Shown here piece by piece: positions 1 to 5,486 of a DNA stretch of 5,486 nt. The DNA comes from Arenibacter sp963972175 (GTDB taxonomy: Bacteria; Bacteroidota; Bacteroidia; Flavobacteriales; Flavobacteriaceae). A program made the translations under genes and the position numbers. Location: positions 1-5,486 of the forward strand of contig CAXAVP010000286.1 in NCBI GenBank assembly GCA_963972175.1, in the 5' to 3' direction. The notes beneath the pieces are model-generated. The model was given only the letters and a program-made list of their open reading frames with translations, made no database searches and had not been told where the DNA came from. The first letter of the stretch is position 1. Every line of letters starts with the position of its first letter.

Positions 1-609
1 ACGGATTGGACCTTTTACTATTGGGCCTTTTGGTTGGCTTGGGCTCCGTTTACCGGTATTTTTATTGCGCGAATCTCCAAAGGCCGTACTTTAAAGCAAT
101 TGCTATTGGGAGTATTAATTATTCCATCTTTGGGAACTTTTTTTTGGTTTTCTGTATTTGGCACTTCTGCATTTCATCTTATTGCGGATTGGGGTAGCTA
201 CAATCAGGAGTTTAGCGGAGTATTCTCCTCCATTTTTGTTTTCTTTGAAAACTATTCTTACGCAGCCTTATTAAATTGCATTACCCTTCTTTTATTGATA
301 GGTTTTTTGGTAACCTCTGTAGATTCGGCCGTTTTTGTATTGAGCATGTTTACAGACCAGGGTAAAAAAGAACCAAGTAAACAACAGCGTTTAATTTGGT
401 CACTTTTTATTTTTTTTGCCACGGTAGCCTTGGTCCTACTGGGACATGCCAAGCCCGAGGTAAACACTTTGATAGCAGCTCAAAAGTTGCTGATCATAAC
501 ATCGCTACCCTTTGCGTTTTTTATAGTCTTCATGGCCGCCATATTTATAAAGGAAATTATACGACATCAAAATAAATCGAACCTAAACCACCCAAAAGGC
601 AATATGTAA
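1..609 (+). CDS. BCCT-family betaine/choline/carnitine transporter, C-terminal part (5' end outside window)
   Basis: This is a secondary transporter of the inner membrane that takes up quaternary-ammonium solutes such as glycine betaine, choline or carnitine. The reading frame is open from base 1, giving 202 residues before TAA. It begins with the family signature DWTFYYWAFWLAWAP (residues 2-16), whose spaced tryptophans belong to the helix (TM8 in BetP) lining the substrate site. FIARISKGRT follows directly, another BCCT hallmark. Further hydrophobic helices lie at about 31-55, 85-115, 130-150 and 160-186. TSVDSAV at 105-111 matches the SADS-type segment of TM10. The tail after the last helix is only about 20 residues, basic and asparagine-rich, so the long regulatory C-terminal helix of osmosensing BetP is absent. 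This suggests a nutrient-uptake transporter rather than an osmosensor, but that is inference. Family assignment is firm; substrate cannot be read from this fragment. No clear terminator follows the stop. Confidence 0.93.
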   Translation, partial: TDWTFYYWAFWLAWAPFTGIFIARISKGRTLKQLLLGVLIIPSLGTFFWFSVFGTSAFHLIADWGSYNQEFSGVFSSIFVFFENYSYAALLNCITLLLLIGFLVTSVDSAVFVLSMFTDQGKKEPSKQQRLIWSLFIFFATVALVLLGHAKPEVNTLIAAQKLLIITSLPFAFFIVFMAAIFIKEIIRHQNKSNLNHPKGNM

Positions 610-662
610 AGGTCATTGCAAACCCTAACTATTGGTCTAGACAAAGAACTTTAATTACCTAA

Positions 663-1438
663 ATAAAGCTATTATTACAAGATTCTGTTTTTATAGCTCA
701 TTTGCACCCTATTGTAAAGACCCTTAACTATATACCTGGAAGTAAATGAGCTATCGCTTGATTATGTAAAATTACTGACATTTCACATCCCAGATTGGAA
801 TGGTCTGGGATTAGTCGTCAAAGAAGATAAATTCTTAAATACTTTAACAAACCACCTGAAACAAAACAATATACCGTACACATATAGCGATATTAGTGTT
901 GATGACCTTTCGCAATCCAAGGACAGTCTACATAAGGTACCGTTTTTTATTACCGCTTGGCAAGATCAACACCAAAGCAATAAAGTAAATTTTCAGGGAC
1001 TTATCGACAGAAAAAAAAGACATAAAGCTGATTTTTACAAGTTGAGGCAAATCATCAAAAAAAACAAAAGAAGCAATACCCCTGAAAAAAGTTGCCATAT
1101 TAAAACCGGCAAACCTACTATACGACCATCAAACACAAAACTACCTGGCAATGGTGTACGACAGTATAAAAGGATGGTCACCTGGCTCACAGCAAAAGAA
1201 TCTAAAATTTGAGTGGGCATTGGTCAAATGTGATGCTTACGGAAATTACCTGACTATAAAGGAAGTAGGGGACAGCCCTGAGCTTCAGCTAAAAATACCT
1301 GAAAAACACGAGCTTTATAGGCTACACCTAACAGTGGTTCATGACAATAAGATTAGGAGCAGCATCACAAACCTCCATACACCGCTACTGCAGGAGACAG
1401 ATAAAAAAACCAACCAAATAACACACTATCAAAACTAA
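663..1438 (+). pseudogene. Decayed glycoside-hydrolase-like gene fragment (barrel end plus C-terminal beta domain), frameshifted
   Basis: Protein-like sequence runs here through changing frames. Frame 1 is open from 718 to 1212 but has no ATG or GTG. It contains LDYVKLLTFHIPDW near its start and FFITAWQDQ, then FQGLIDRKKRHKADFYKL, resembling the last strands of a clan-A glycosidase (beta/alpha)8 barrel, where W-x-D is followed by GL-D-x-x-G-R-x-K-P. At an A8 tract (1057-1064) the sensible frame moves to frame 2: dropping one A gives IIKKTKEAIPLKKVAILKPA, then a beta-rich domain with YLAMVYDS and FEWALVKCDAYGNYL, ending at TAA 1436-1438. A second shift is likely near 744-746. Dropping one A there joins frame 3 (HPIVKTLNYIPGS, open from 663) to frame 1 as PGSNELSLDYV. 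Stops in all frames upstream and the missing N-terminus argue for a remnant. The 95-codon stretch starting at ATG 1151 is its 3' part, not a separate gene. The decay is well supported; the glycosidase identity is from memory of motifs and moderate. Confidence 0.6.
693..754. repeat. Inverted repeat, 11 bp perfect (13 bp with one G-T)
   Basis: ATAGCTCATTT at 693-703 is the exact reverse complement of AAATGAGCTAT at 744-754. The pairing extends inward by a G-T wobble (704/743) and a C-G pair (705/742), leaving a 36-nt spacer. Neither strand has a T-run after it, so it does not look like an intrinsic terminator. It lies 84 bp past the transporter stop and inside the 5' part of the decayed gene. 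Function unknown: it could be an RNA stem, a recombinase site, or chance. Confidence 0.6.
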
Positions 1439-1534
1439 AGGAGTGATGTATTTTTAATTCGGAGCGTCAGAACATAATTGTTTCCCAATACTAGAATATT
1501 ACTTGGTTATTTACCACCTACCGGCTTCAGCAGA

Positions 1535-2476
1535 TTACCCCTTTGGCAAGAATATTTCTGCCATCATACAACGTGCACTACCCCCACCACAAGCTTCTAT
1601 GGTATCCAAGGAGCTGTGAACAATTTCGCAATGGGCTTTCAATTTATCCAACTGCATCAGTGATAGGCTATCGTGAGCCGCTGAGCTCATGGCCAAATAG
1701 CGCCGGTTTCCCATCCCCATTACCTGAAGCATATTTCCAGCAAAATGGTGCATTTGCTGCTCCGTAATGGCTATAATCTCCTTCCCGTCTTGCTTTAAAT
1801 GTGAAACTATATTCTTTTTTTCTTTCTTATCGTCTATACTATCCAGACAAATAACCGCAAAGGTCTCTCCTAAACACATCATTACATTGGTATGATATAT
1901 GGGTTTCCTACTACCTGCAACCGATTGATTTGCGGTAAACACCACAGGGGTATATTCAAAGTCCTCACAGAACTCAATAAACAGTTCTTCATCTGCCCTC
2001 GCAGACAAGGCACAATACGCTTTTTCATTTACCCTATCCAAGACAATACTCCCAGTCCCCTCCAAATAAAACCCCTCTTCCTCGGCAGAAGTATAGTCCA
2101 TAATATTTTCTATAATGTACCCTCTCTGTTCCAAAAGATCCAGAATATCTTCCCTTCTCTCACGCCTTCTATTTTCTGCAAACATTGGATACAGGCCTAC
2201 CGTACCATCTTCATGGAAAGAAACCCAATTATTAGGAAAGATGGAATCCGGGGCATCCAGATCTTTCCTGTCGTCCACAACAATTACGTTAACCCCCTTT
2301 TCCCTTAAAGCAGTAACAAAAGCATCAAACTCCTGTTGTGCCTGCTCATTGATTTTCTGGTTTTTTAAGGCGAGATCCTCTTGAAAATAATTATTGACAG
2401 CGGTTTGTTCGTTCATTCGAAAATTCACTGGACGCACCATTAAAATAGTATTGGTAATTTGCATTTTAGGTTTCAT
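1535..2476 (-). CDS. ctlX: CtlX-type citrulline hydrolase (guanidine-modifying superfamily)
   Basis: This is a cytosolic hydrolase of the citrulline-utilisation/arginine-deiminase-related family (CtlX, COG4874-like). The Francisella member hydrolyses citrulline to ornithine, ammonia and CO2. The 313-residue protein has the expected single-domain length and is intact. Visible hallmarks are MVRPVNFRMNEQTAVNNYFQ (13-32), DAPDSIFPNNWVSFH (74-88), LEGTGSIVLDR (138-148), YHTNVMMCLGE (194-204) and the C-terminal GGGSARCMMAEIFLP (297-311). By analogy with the superfamily, Glu139, His195 and the nucleophile Cys303 form the catalytic set. ATG at 2474-2476 gives the longest product; an in-frame ATG at 2462-2464 (Met5) is equally possible, because there is no Shine-Dalgarno to decide and conservation appears to start after it. 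The gene has its own promoter at 2520-2547, and a terminator lies just upstream, so it is probably its own transcription unit. Family is firm; true substrate (citrulline or a related ureido/guanidino compound) is inferred. Confidence 0.92.
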   Translation of the reverse strand: MKPKMQITNTILMVRPVNFRMNEQTAVNNYFQEDLALKNQKINEQAQQEFDAFVTALREKGVNVIVVDDRKDLDAPDSIFPNNWVSFHEDGTVGLYPMFAENRRRERREDILDLLEQRGYIIENIMDYTSAEEEGFYLEGTGSIVLDRVNEKAYCALSARADEELFIEFCEDFEYTPVVFTANQSVAGSRKPIYHTNVMMCLGETFAVICLDSIDDKKEKKNIVSHLKQDGKEIIAITEQQMHHFAGNMLQVMGMGNRRYLAMSSAAHDSLSLMQLDKLKAHCEIVHSSLDTIEACGGGSARCMMAEIFLPKG

Positions 2477-2519
2477 TTTTCAAGATAAGGGCCAGCTAAG
2501 GCCACCGATTAAATTTGCA

Positions 2520-2547
2520 CAAAATTAGTGTATTTATACTAGGACAA
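2520..2547 (-). promoter_or_regulatory. Bacteroidota-type promoter of ctlX
   Basis: Read on the minus strand, TAATTTTG (2520-2527) matches the Bacteroidota -7 box TAnnTTTG at every fixed position. A TTG -33 core (2545-2547, preceded by GA-T context) lies 17 nt upstream, within the known spacing. Transcription would begin around 2513, giving a leader of roughly 37 nt before the ATG at 2476. That leader contains GGCC twice, 6 nt apart (2491-2504), a possible small hairpin. This is the best promoter match in the window. Confidence 0.6.
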
Positions 2548-2562
2548 TCGTTTCCTATGCTT

Positions 2563-2584
2563 AAAAAAGGAGGAAAAGCCCCCT
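2563..2584 (-). terminator. Intrinsic terminator, minus strand, upstream of ctlX
   Basis: On the minus strand AGGGGG-CTTTT-CCTCCT forms a six-pair, GC-rich stem (2579-2584 with 2568-2573, one G-U) with a five-base loop. It runs straight into a T tract (2563-2567, six T counting the last paired base). It would stop transcripts coming through the DDAH-like gene about 280 nt after its stop codon, just before the ctlX promoter. On the plus strand the G-U becomes an A-C mismatch and there is no T-run, so it works only in this direction. Confidence 0.65.
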
Positions 2585-2864
2585 AATGGATAATAAGAAC
2601 ACCCTTCAAAGGCTAGGTGCAATGACAACAGTTAAAGGCTCTGACATAGGGAGACTTCGGTTTAAAGTAAAATGCAAACAACTAACAACATATTTAATAA
2701 TACCAAGTGAAGAGTGCTACCAGAAGGCTTTTAACACTTGTATATTGTAAAAAGGCTGCAACTTCACTTCTATTACAGAATAGAACTTTCTTTTACCATC
2801 ATTATCCTAGCGACAGACCGATAATTGAATATGTATGACCTTCAGGTGAACACCGCCAGCCCCC
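2585..2864. other. Unexplained ~280-bp intergenic stretch
   Basis: No recognisable gene lies between the DDAH-like stop and the terminator at 2563-2584. On the minus strand this would be a long 3' untranslated region. On the plus strand there is a 54-codon ORF, ATG 2586 to TAA 2750 (starts MDNKNTLQRLGAMTT, basic, no known motif), with GGAGG at 2569-2573, 12 nt upstream, which is too far for a good ribosome site and belongs to the terminator stem. A perfect 7-bp hairpin follows it (2768-2774/2779-2785, loop ACAG), then a broken T-rich run. AAGGCT occurs four times on the plus strand (2609-2614, 2635-2640, 2724-2729, 2752-2757). I cannot assign a function. The small ORF may well be chance in AT-rich DNA. 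Confidence 0.5.
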
Positions 2865-3779
2865 TTAATCCCTTACAAGGGGCAAGGTACTACACCGCAA
2901 CAACCCCTCTTGTTTACTAATTTCGGCGTAGGGTATTTCCTCTACAATAAAGTCCCTTTCCCTAAGCCAATTGTTAAGTCTGGTAAAATTACGCTCCGAG
3001 ACCACCACCTTGGGTGAGATAGAAAAAACATTGCTCATCATTTGATACATCTCCTCTTTGTTGATTTCAAAAACTTGGTCCTTGCCAAAAAAATCTAACA
3101 ACCAATAGTACTCCTCTTCCTTTAAAAATCCGTTCTTATGCAAAATGGCCATATTCTTTCCAATGGGCTGAAAGCAACAATCCAAGTGTAGTGCATTTTC
3201 CTTTGCATTGGTATTGGATTTACGAAGTTCAAAGGCCTTTACCTTTTTATGGGGAAAGGTTTGGGATATAAATTGTACTGCTTCCTTATTGGTACGGGCT
3301 GTTATATAGTCCGCATAGTCGGCACCTGAATAGGTTCCCATAAAGATATAATCTCCCCAAGGCATAACATCACCACCTTCTATGTGTACCTGCTGAGGCG
3401 GATGTATAATTTGATCCTCATCTATTTTATTAAGCACGTATTTTATGGCCTGAAACTCCTTTTCCCTATTAGGTAAAATATTTGCCTTCACCAATTTGTC
3501 TTCTATAACAAAAGCAATATCCCTAGAAAATATCTGATTACAGTCTTTTAAGACCCTTGGCCTAAAAACCTGTACATCATATTTGGCAAACACCTTGGCA
3601 AAGGCGTCCATTTCCCTTACCATATCCACTTCATTAGGGTAGGTCCCGGCCAATATATGCTCCATTGATTTAGGGTCATAAGCCTCTTCGGGTTTTGGAA
3701 CCGGACCGCAACTTTTGGCCGTTCCCAAAACCACTGATCTCAATCGCGAGGTTTCATCCTGTATATTCAACTTTAACAT
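2865..3779 (-). CDS. DDAH/arginine deiminase/amidinotransferase-family hydrolase
   Basis: This is a cytosolic guanidine-modifying enzyme of the COG1834-like family, which includes dimethylarginine dimethylaminohydrolases and amidinotransferases; related enzymes convert arginine or methylarginines to citrulline. The 304 residues form one complete pentein-type domain, so the extra helical domain of classical ~400-residue arginine deiminases is absent. Motifs in order are VVLGTAKSCGP (16-26), FSRDIAFVI (84-92, Asp87), HIEGGDVMPWGD (132-143, Glu134), NALHLDCCFQPIG (195-207, His198 and Asp200) and EGLLRCSTLPLVR (291-303, nucleophile Cys296). The loop before the cysteine reads EGLLR instead of the glycine-rich GGG seen in ctlX, and a Cys-Cys pair follows HLD. 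Both may mark a subfamily with its own substrate. The start ATG (3777-3779) fits the N-terminal beta strand. It lies 101 bp downstream of gltA behind a terminator. Family is firm; whether it is a DDAH, deiminase or transferase is open. Confidence 0.9.
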   Translation of the reverse strand: MLKLNIQDETSRLRSVVLGTAKSCGPVPKPEEAYDPKSMEHILAGTYPNEVDMVREMDAFAKVFAKYDVQVFRPRVLKDCNQIFSRDIAFVIEDKLVKANILPNREKEFQAIKYVLNKIDEDQIIHPPQQVHIEGGDVMPWGDYIFMGTYSGADYADYITARTNKEAVQFISQTFPHKKVKAFELRKSNTNAKENALHLDCCFQPIGKNMAILHKNGFLKEEEYYWLLDFFGKDQVFEINKEEMYQMMSNVFSISPKVVVSERNFTRLNNWLRERDFIVEEIPYAEISKQEGLLRCSTLPLVRD

Positions 3780-3793
3780 AAATCAATTTTACG

Positions 3794-3821
3794 TAAAGAT
3801 AGAAATACTAACGACTATAAA
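3794..3821 (-). promoter_or_regulatory. Possible promoter of the DDAH-like gene
   Basis: On the minus strand TATCTTTA (3794-3801) matches TAnnTTTG in all but the last base. A TTTA (3818-3821) sits 16 nt upstream as a poor -33 box. The leader would be only a few bases long, and the upstream box overlaps the T-run of the gltA terminator. Weak candidate; the alternative is read-through from gltA. Confidence 0.28.
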
Positions 3822-3863
3822 TAAAAAACTGCCCTAAGTATAAAATATACCAAGGACAGTTTT
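3821..3863 (-). terminator. Intrinsic terminator of gltA
   Basis: Minus-strand RNA would form AAAACTG-t-CCT (3853-3863) paired with AGG-g-CAGTTTT (3825-3835). One non-paired position follows inward, then a 2-by-2 internal loop, then a perfect GTATA/TATAC inner stem (3838-3842/3846-3850) with a three-base loop. The 3' arm runs into TTTTTTATTT. The stem starts 18 nt after the gltA stop codon. The A-rich 5' flank could let it act weakly in the other direction, where no gene is present. Confidence 0.8.
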
Positions 3864-3880
3864 ACATATAATTATTGTAT

Positions 3881-5164
3881 TTATCTTTTATCCAATGGGA
3901 CAAAGGAACGTACAGCTTCGCCTACATAAACTTGTCGCGGTCTACCAATTGGCTCATTCTTCAATCTCATTTCCCTCCATTGTGCTATCCACCCTGGTAG
4001 TCGCCCTAAGGCAAACATTACCGTAAACATTTCCGTAGGAATTCCCAAGGCCCTATATATTATACCCGAATAAAAATCTACGTTTGGATACAATTTACGA
4101 TCAACAAAATACTTGTCTTCCAAAGCTTCTTGGGCCAAGCCCTTGGCTATATCCAAAATAGGATCTTCTATACCCAAATCCCCTAAAACCTCTTCGGCGG
4201 CCTTTTTAATAATTTTAGCCCTAGGATCAAAATTCTTATAAACCCTATGTCCAAAGCCCATTAAACGGAACGGATCGCTCTTATCCTTAGCCTTGGCCAT
4301 ATATTTCTTTGTATCGCCACCATCTGCCTCTATGGCTTCAAGCATTTCCAATACCGCCTGGTTGGCTCCACCGTGCAAGGGTCCCCAAAGAGCACAAATA
4401 CCCGCGGATATGGAAGCAAAAAGTCCGGCATGTGAAGAGCCCACAATTCTAACGGTAGATGTAGAACAGTTCTGCTCATGATCTGCATGTAAGATCAATA
4501 ACTTGTCCAAGGCATCTATAACAACCTTGTTCTTCTTATACTCTTGATTGGGTTTCTTGAACATCATTTTATGGATATTCTCTACATAACCCAAGGTGTC
4601 ATCACCGTAATCCAAGGGCAAACCTTTTTTCTTTCTCAAGGTCCAGGCTACCAGTACAGGGAATTTTGCCAATATTCTAACAATGGCCCAATACATTTCT
4701 TTTTCCGATGTAACGTTTACCGAGGTTGGATTAAAAGCTATCAAGGCACTGGTAAGGCTGGAAAGAACCCCCATTGGATGTGCCGATTTTGGAAAGCCAT
4801 CCAAAATCTTCTTCATCTCCTCATCTACATGGGATTCCCCCTTAATATCCTGATGAAACTTATCAAGTTGTTCTTGATTTGGCAATTCACCAAAAATCAA
4901 TAAATAGGCAACTTCCAAAAAATCCGCCTTTTCCGCCAATTCCTCAATAGAATATCCACGATACCTTAACACCCCCTTTTCACCATCTAAAAACGTAATG
5001 GCACTTTCACAAGAGCCTGTATTTTTAAATCCTGGATCAATGGTTATCATTCCCGTGCTTGCACGCATGGTTTTGATATCTATTGCCAATTCATTTTCGG
5101 TACCTTTTATAACCGGAAATTCAAATTTCTTTCCGCTAAATTCTAATGTTGCGTTGTTCGACAT
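3881..5164 (-). CDS. gltA: Citrate synthase
   Basis: Condenses acetyl-CoA with oxaloacetate to citrate, the entry step of the TCA cycle, in the cytosol. The 427-residue product has the same length as E. coli GltA and lines up with it almost without gaps. LHADHEQNCSTSTVR (225-239) holds His229; ALWGPLHGGANQAVLEM (258-274) holds catalytic His264; GFGHRVYKNFDPRA (303-316) holds His306 and Arg315; PNVDFYSGIIYRALGIP (360-376) holds catalytic Asp363. Arg388 (GRLPGW) and Arg408 (IGRPRQ) complete the citrate-binding set. The N-terminal ~60-residue beta region with DPGFKNTGSCESAITFLDG (43-61) is typical of the hexameric, Gram-negative (type II) enzymes. Whether it is inhibited by NADH cannot be read here. 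ATG at 5162-5164 gives the usual start (MSNNATLEF). A promoter candidate and a strong terminator bracket it, so it is probably monocistronic. The DDAH-like gene follows in the same direction. Confidence 0.98.
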   Translation of the reverse strand: MSNNATLEFSGKKFEFPVIKGTENELAIDIKTMRASTGMITIDPGFKNTGSCESAITFLDGEKGVLRYRGYSIEELAEKADFLEVAYLLIFGELPNQEQLDKFHQDIKGESHVDEEMKKILDGFPKSAHPMGVLSSLTSALIAFNPTSVNVTSEKEMYWAIVRILAKFPVLVAWTLRKKKGLPLDYGDDTLGYVENIHKMMFKKPNQEYKKNKVVIDALDKLLILHADHEQNCSTSTVRIVGSSHAGLFASISAGICALWGPLHGGANQAVLEMLEAIEADGGDTKKYMAKAKDKSDPFRLMGFGHRVYKNFDPRAKIIKKAAEEVLGDLGIEDPILDIAKGLAQEALEDKYFVDRKLYPNVDFYSGIIYRALGIPTEMFTVMFALGRLPGWIAQWREMRLKNEPIGRPRQVYVGEAVRSFVPLDKR

Positions 5165-5195
5165 TTCTAAACTTGCTATTTTTTTCGATTGTCCG

Positions 5196-5226
5196 TAAAA
5201 ATACTAAAAACCCCCAAGGTTAACAA
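5196..5226 (-). promoter_or_regulatory. Candidate gltA promoter
   Basis: On the minus strand TATTTTTA (5196-5203) matches TAnnTTTG in seven of eight positions counting the free ones. A TTG (5224-5226) lies 20 nt upstream, within the Bacteroidota spacing range. Transcription would start near 5189, leaving a leader of about 25 nt before the ATG. A short AACC/GGTT hairpin followed by T bases (about 5206-5223, minus strand) sits inside the spacer and could be a weak end for the upstream glycosyltransferase transcript. Confidence 0.4.
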
Positions 5227-5281
5227 TGGAAGATTTTTTATTTATCCAATAATTACAAAATGTTCTTAAAAACTTAGATTT

Positions 5282-5486
5282 TTACGGATTTATGGAATAT
5301 AGATATTTGTAATAATCATCCACGGATTTCTCCCAGGTGAACCTCATTTTTTTGGCGTTGGTCTGGATCTGTTTCCATTTTGCCTTATCATTTTCATAAA
5401 CATCCAAAGCCTGATCCAGCACAAGGATCATATTCTTTATCTTGTCATCATAGGTCTTGCCATCAAAGCTAAAGCCTGTTTTCATA
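5282..5486 (-). CDS. GT-B glycosyltransferase, glycogen-synthase-like, C-terminal end (5' part outside window)
   Basis: The last 67 residues of a protein whose start is beyond the right edge; the methionine visible at 5483-5485 is most likely internal. The fragment opens with KTGFSFDGKTYDD, matching the loop after the nucleotide-sugar site in GT-B enzymes (G-F-x-F). It continues with an amphipathic helix NMILVLDQALDVYEND, then KWKQIQTNAKKMRFTWEKSV and DDYYKYLYSI. The order W-x-x-I/L-x-x-N-A-x-x-x-x-F-S/T-W-x-x-S-x-x-x-Y-x-x-x-Y is that of the closing helices of GT5 glycogen/starch synthases, and GT4 transferases end similarly. The likely role is glucan or other polysaccharide synthesis from a nucleotide sugar. 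The stop is 117 bp upstream of gltA, and I see no strong terminator in that gap, so some read-through into gltA is possible. GT-B C-terminus is likely; GT5 versus GT4 is undecided. Confidence 0.65.
   Translation of the reverse strand, partial: MKTGFSFDGKTYDDKIKNMILVLDQALDVYENDKAKWKQIQTNAKKMRFTWEKSVDDYYKYLYSINP

Noticed and set aside
635..642. GTCTAGAC palindrome after the transporter stop
   Set aside because: Only 8 bp with no loop and no T-run; not a terminator, and too short to call an operator.
1151..1438. Stand-alone 95-residue protein starting at ATG 1151
   Set aside because: The protein-like sequence continues upstream of this ATG in the same frame (KKVAILKPANLLYD), so it is the 3' part of the frameshifted remnant.
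1439..1534. Terminator sought for ctlX
   Set aside because: Only weak 4-bp hairpins (for example TGGT/ACCA near 1504-1516) and no good T-run; none is worth annotating.
1892..2384. Long plus-strand open frames opposite ctlX
   Set aside because: They are antisense to a well-conserved enzyme gene, show no family motifs, and are explained by the codon use of ctlX.
2577..2869. AGCCCCCTAAT / AGCCCCCTTAAT direct repeats 281 bp apart, as if flanking an inserted element
   Set aside because: No terminal inverted repeats just inside, one copy is part of a terminator stem, and the other overlaps the end of the DDAH-like gene. Probably chance.
4293..5198. Plus-strand open frames opposite gltA
   Set aside because: Antisense shadows of citrate synthase, whose full set of catalytic residues is on the minus strand.
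1..5486. CRISPR arrays, tRNA/rRNA genes, insertion sequences, defence or toxin genes
   Set aside because: No spaced repeats, RNA gene signatures, transposase motifs or defence-type domains were visible on either strand.

Overview
The window looks like a chromosomal segment from a marine-type member of the Flavobacteriaceae (Bacteroidota). I infer this from the AT-rich composition, the protein families present, the lack of purine-rich ribosome binding sites, and promoters that fit the Bacteroidota pattern (TTG, then 17-20 nt, then TAnnTTTG) instead of -35/-10 boxes. The genus cannot be fixed from the sequence.

Layout, left to right. (1) 1-609, plus strand: the C-terminal part of a BCCT-family transporter for betaine, choline, carnitine or a similar compound, cut by the left edge. 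(2) About 663-1438, plus strand: a decayed gene fragment resembling the end of a glycoside-hydrolase-like TIM barrel plus a C-terminal beta domain. It has no usable start and at least one, probably two, frameshifts at A tracts. An 11-bp perfect inverted repeat (693-703/744-754) lies in its 5' part. (3) 1535-2476, minus strand: an intact CtlX-type citrulline hydrolase of the guanidine-modifying superfamily. (4) 2477-2864: a 388-bp gap holding a good Bacteroidota promoter for ctlX and, just upstream of it, a minus-strand terminator. The remaining ~280 bp is unexplained. (5) 2865-3779, minus strand: a second guanidine-modifying enzyme of the DDAH/amidinotransferase/arginine deiminase type. (6) 3781-3880: an intergenic region with a strong gltA terminator. 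(7) 3881-5164, minus strand: citrate synthase, complete, with all catalytic residues. (8) 5282-5486, minus strand: the C-terminus of a GT-B glycosyltransferase resembling glycogen synthase, cut by the right edge.

How the genes may work together. The functional core is gltA, the DDAH/ADI-like gene and ctlX, in that order on the minus strand, but with separate transcription signals. The two guanidine-modifying enzymes could act in sequence: arginine or methylarginine to citrulline, then citrulline to ornithine. Ornithine carbon can reach 2-oxoglutarate near the citrate synthase step of the TCA cycle. That link is inference from family function and position. I see no mobile element, CRISPR array, tRNA or rRNA. 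Apart from the decayed glycosidase-like fragment and the long gap, the region looks like ordinary metabolic chromosome, and I found no convincing undescribed multi-gene system.
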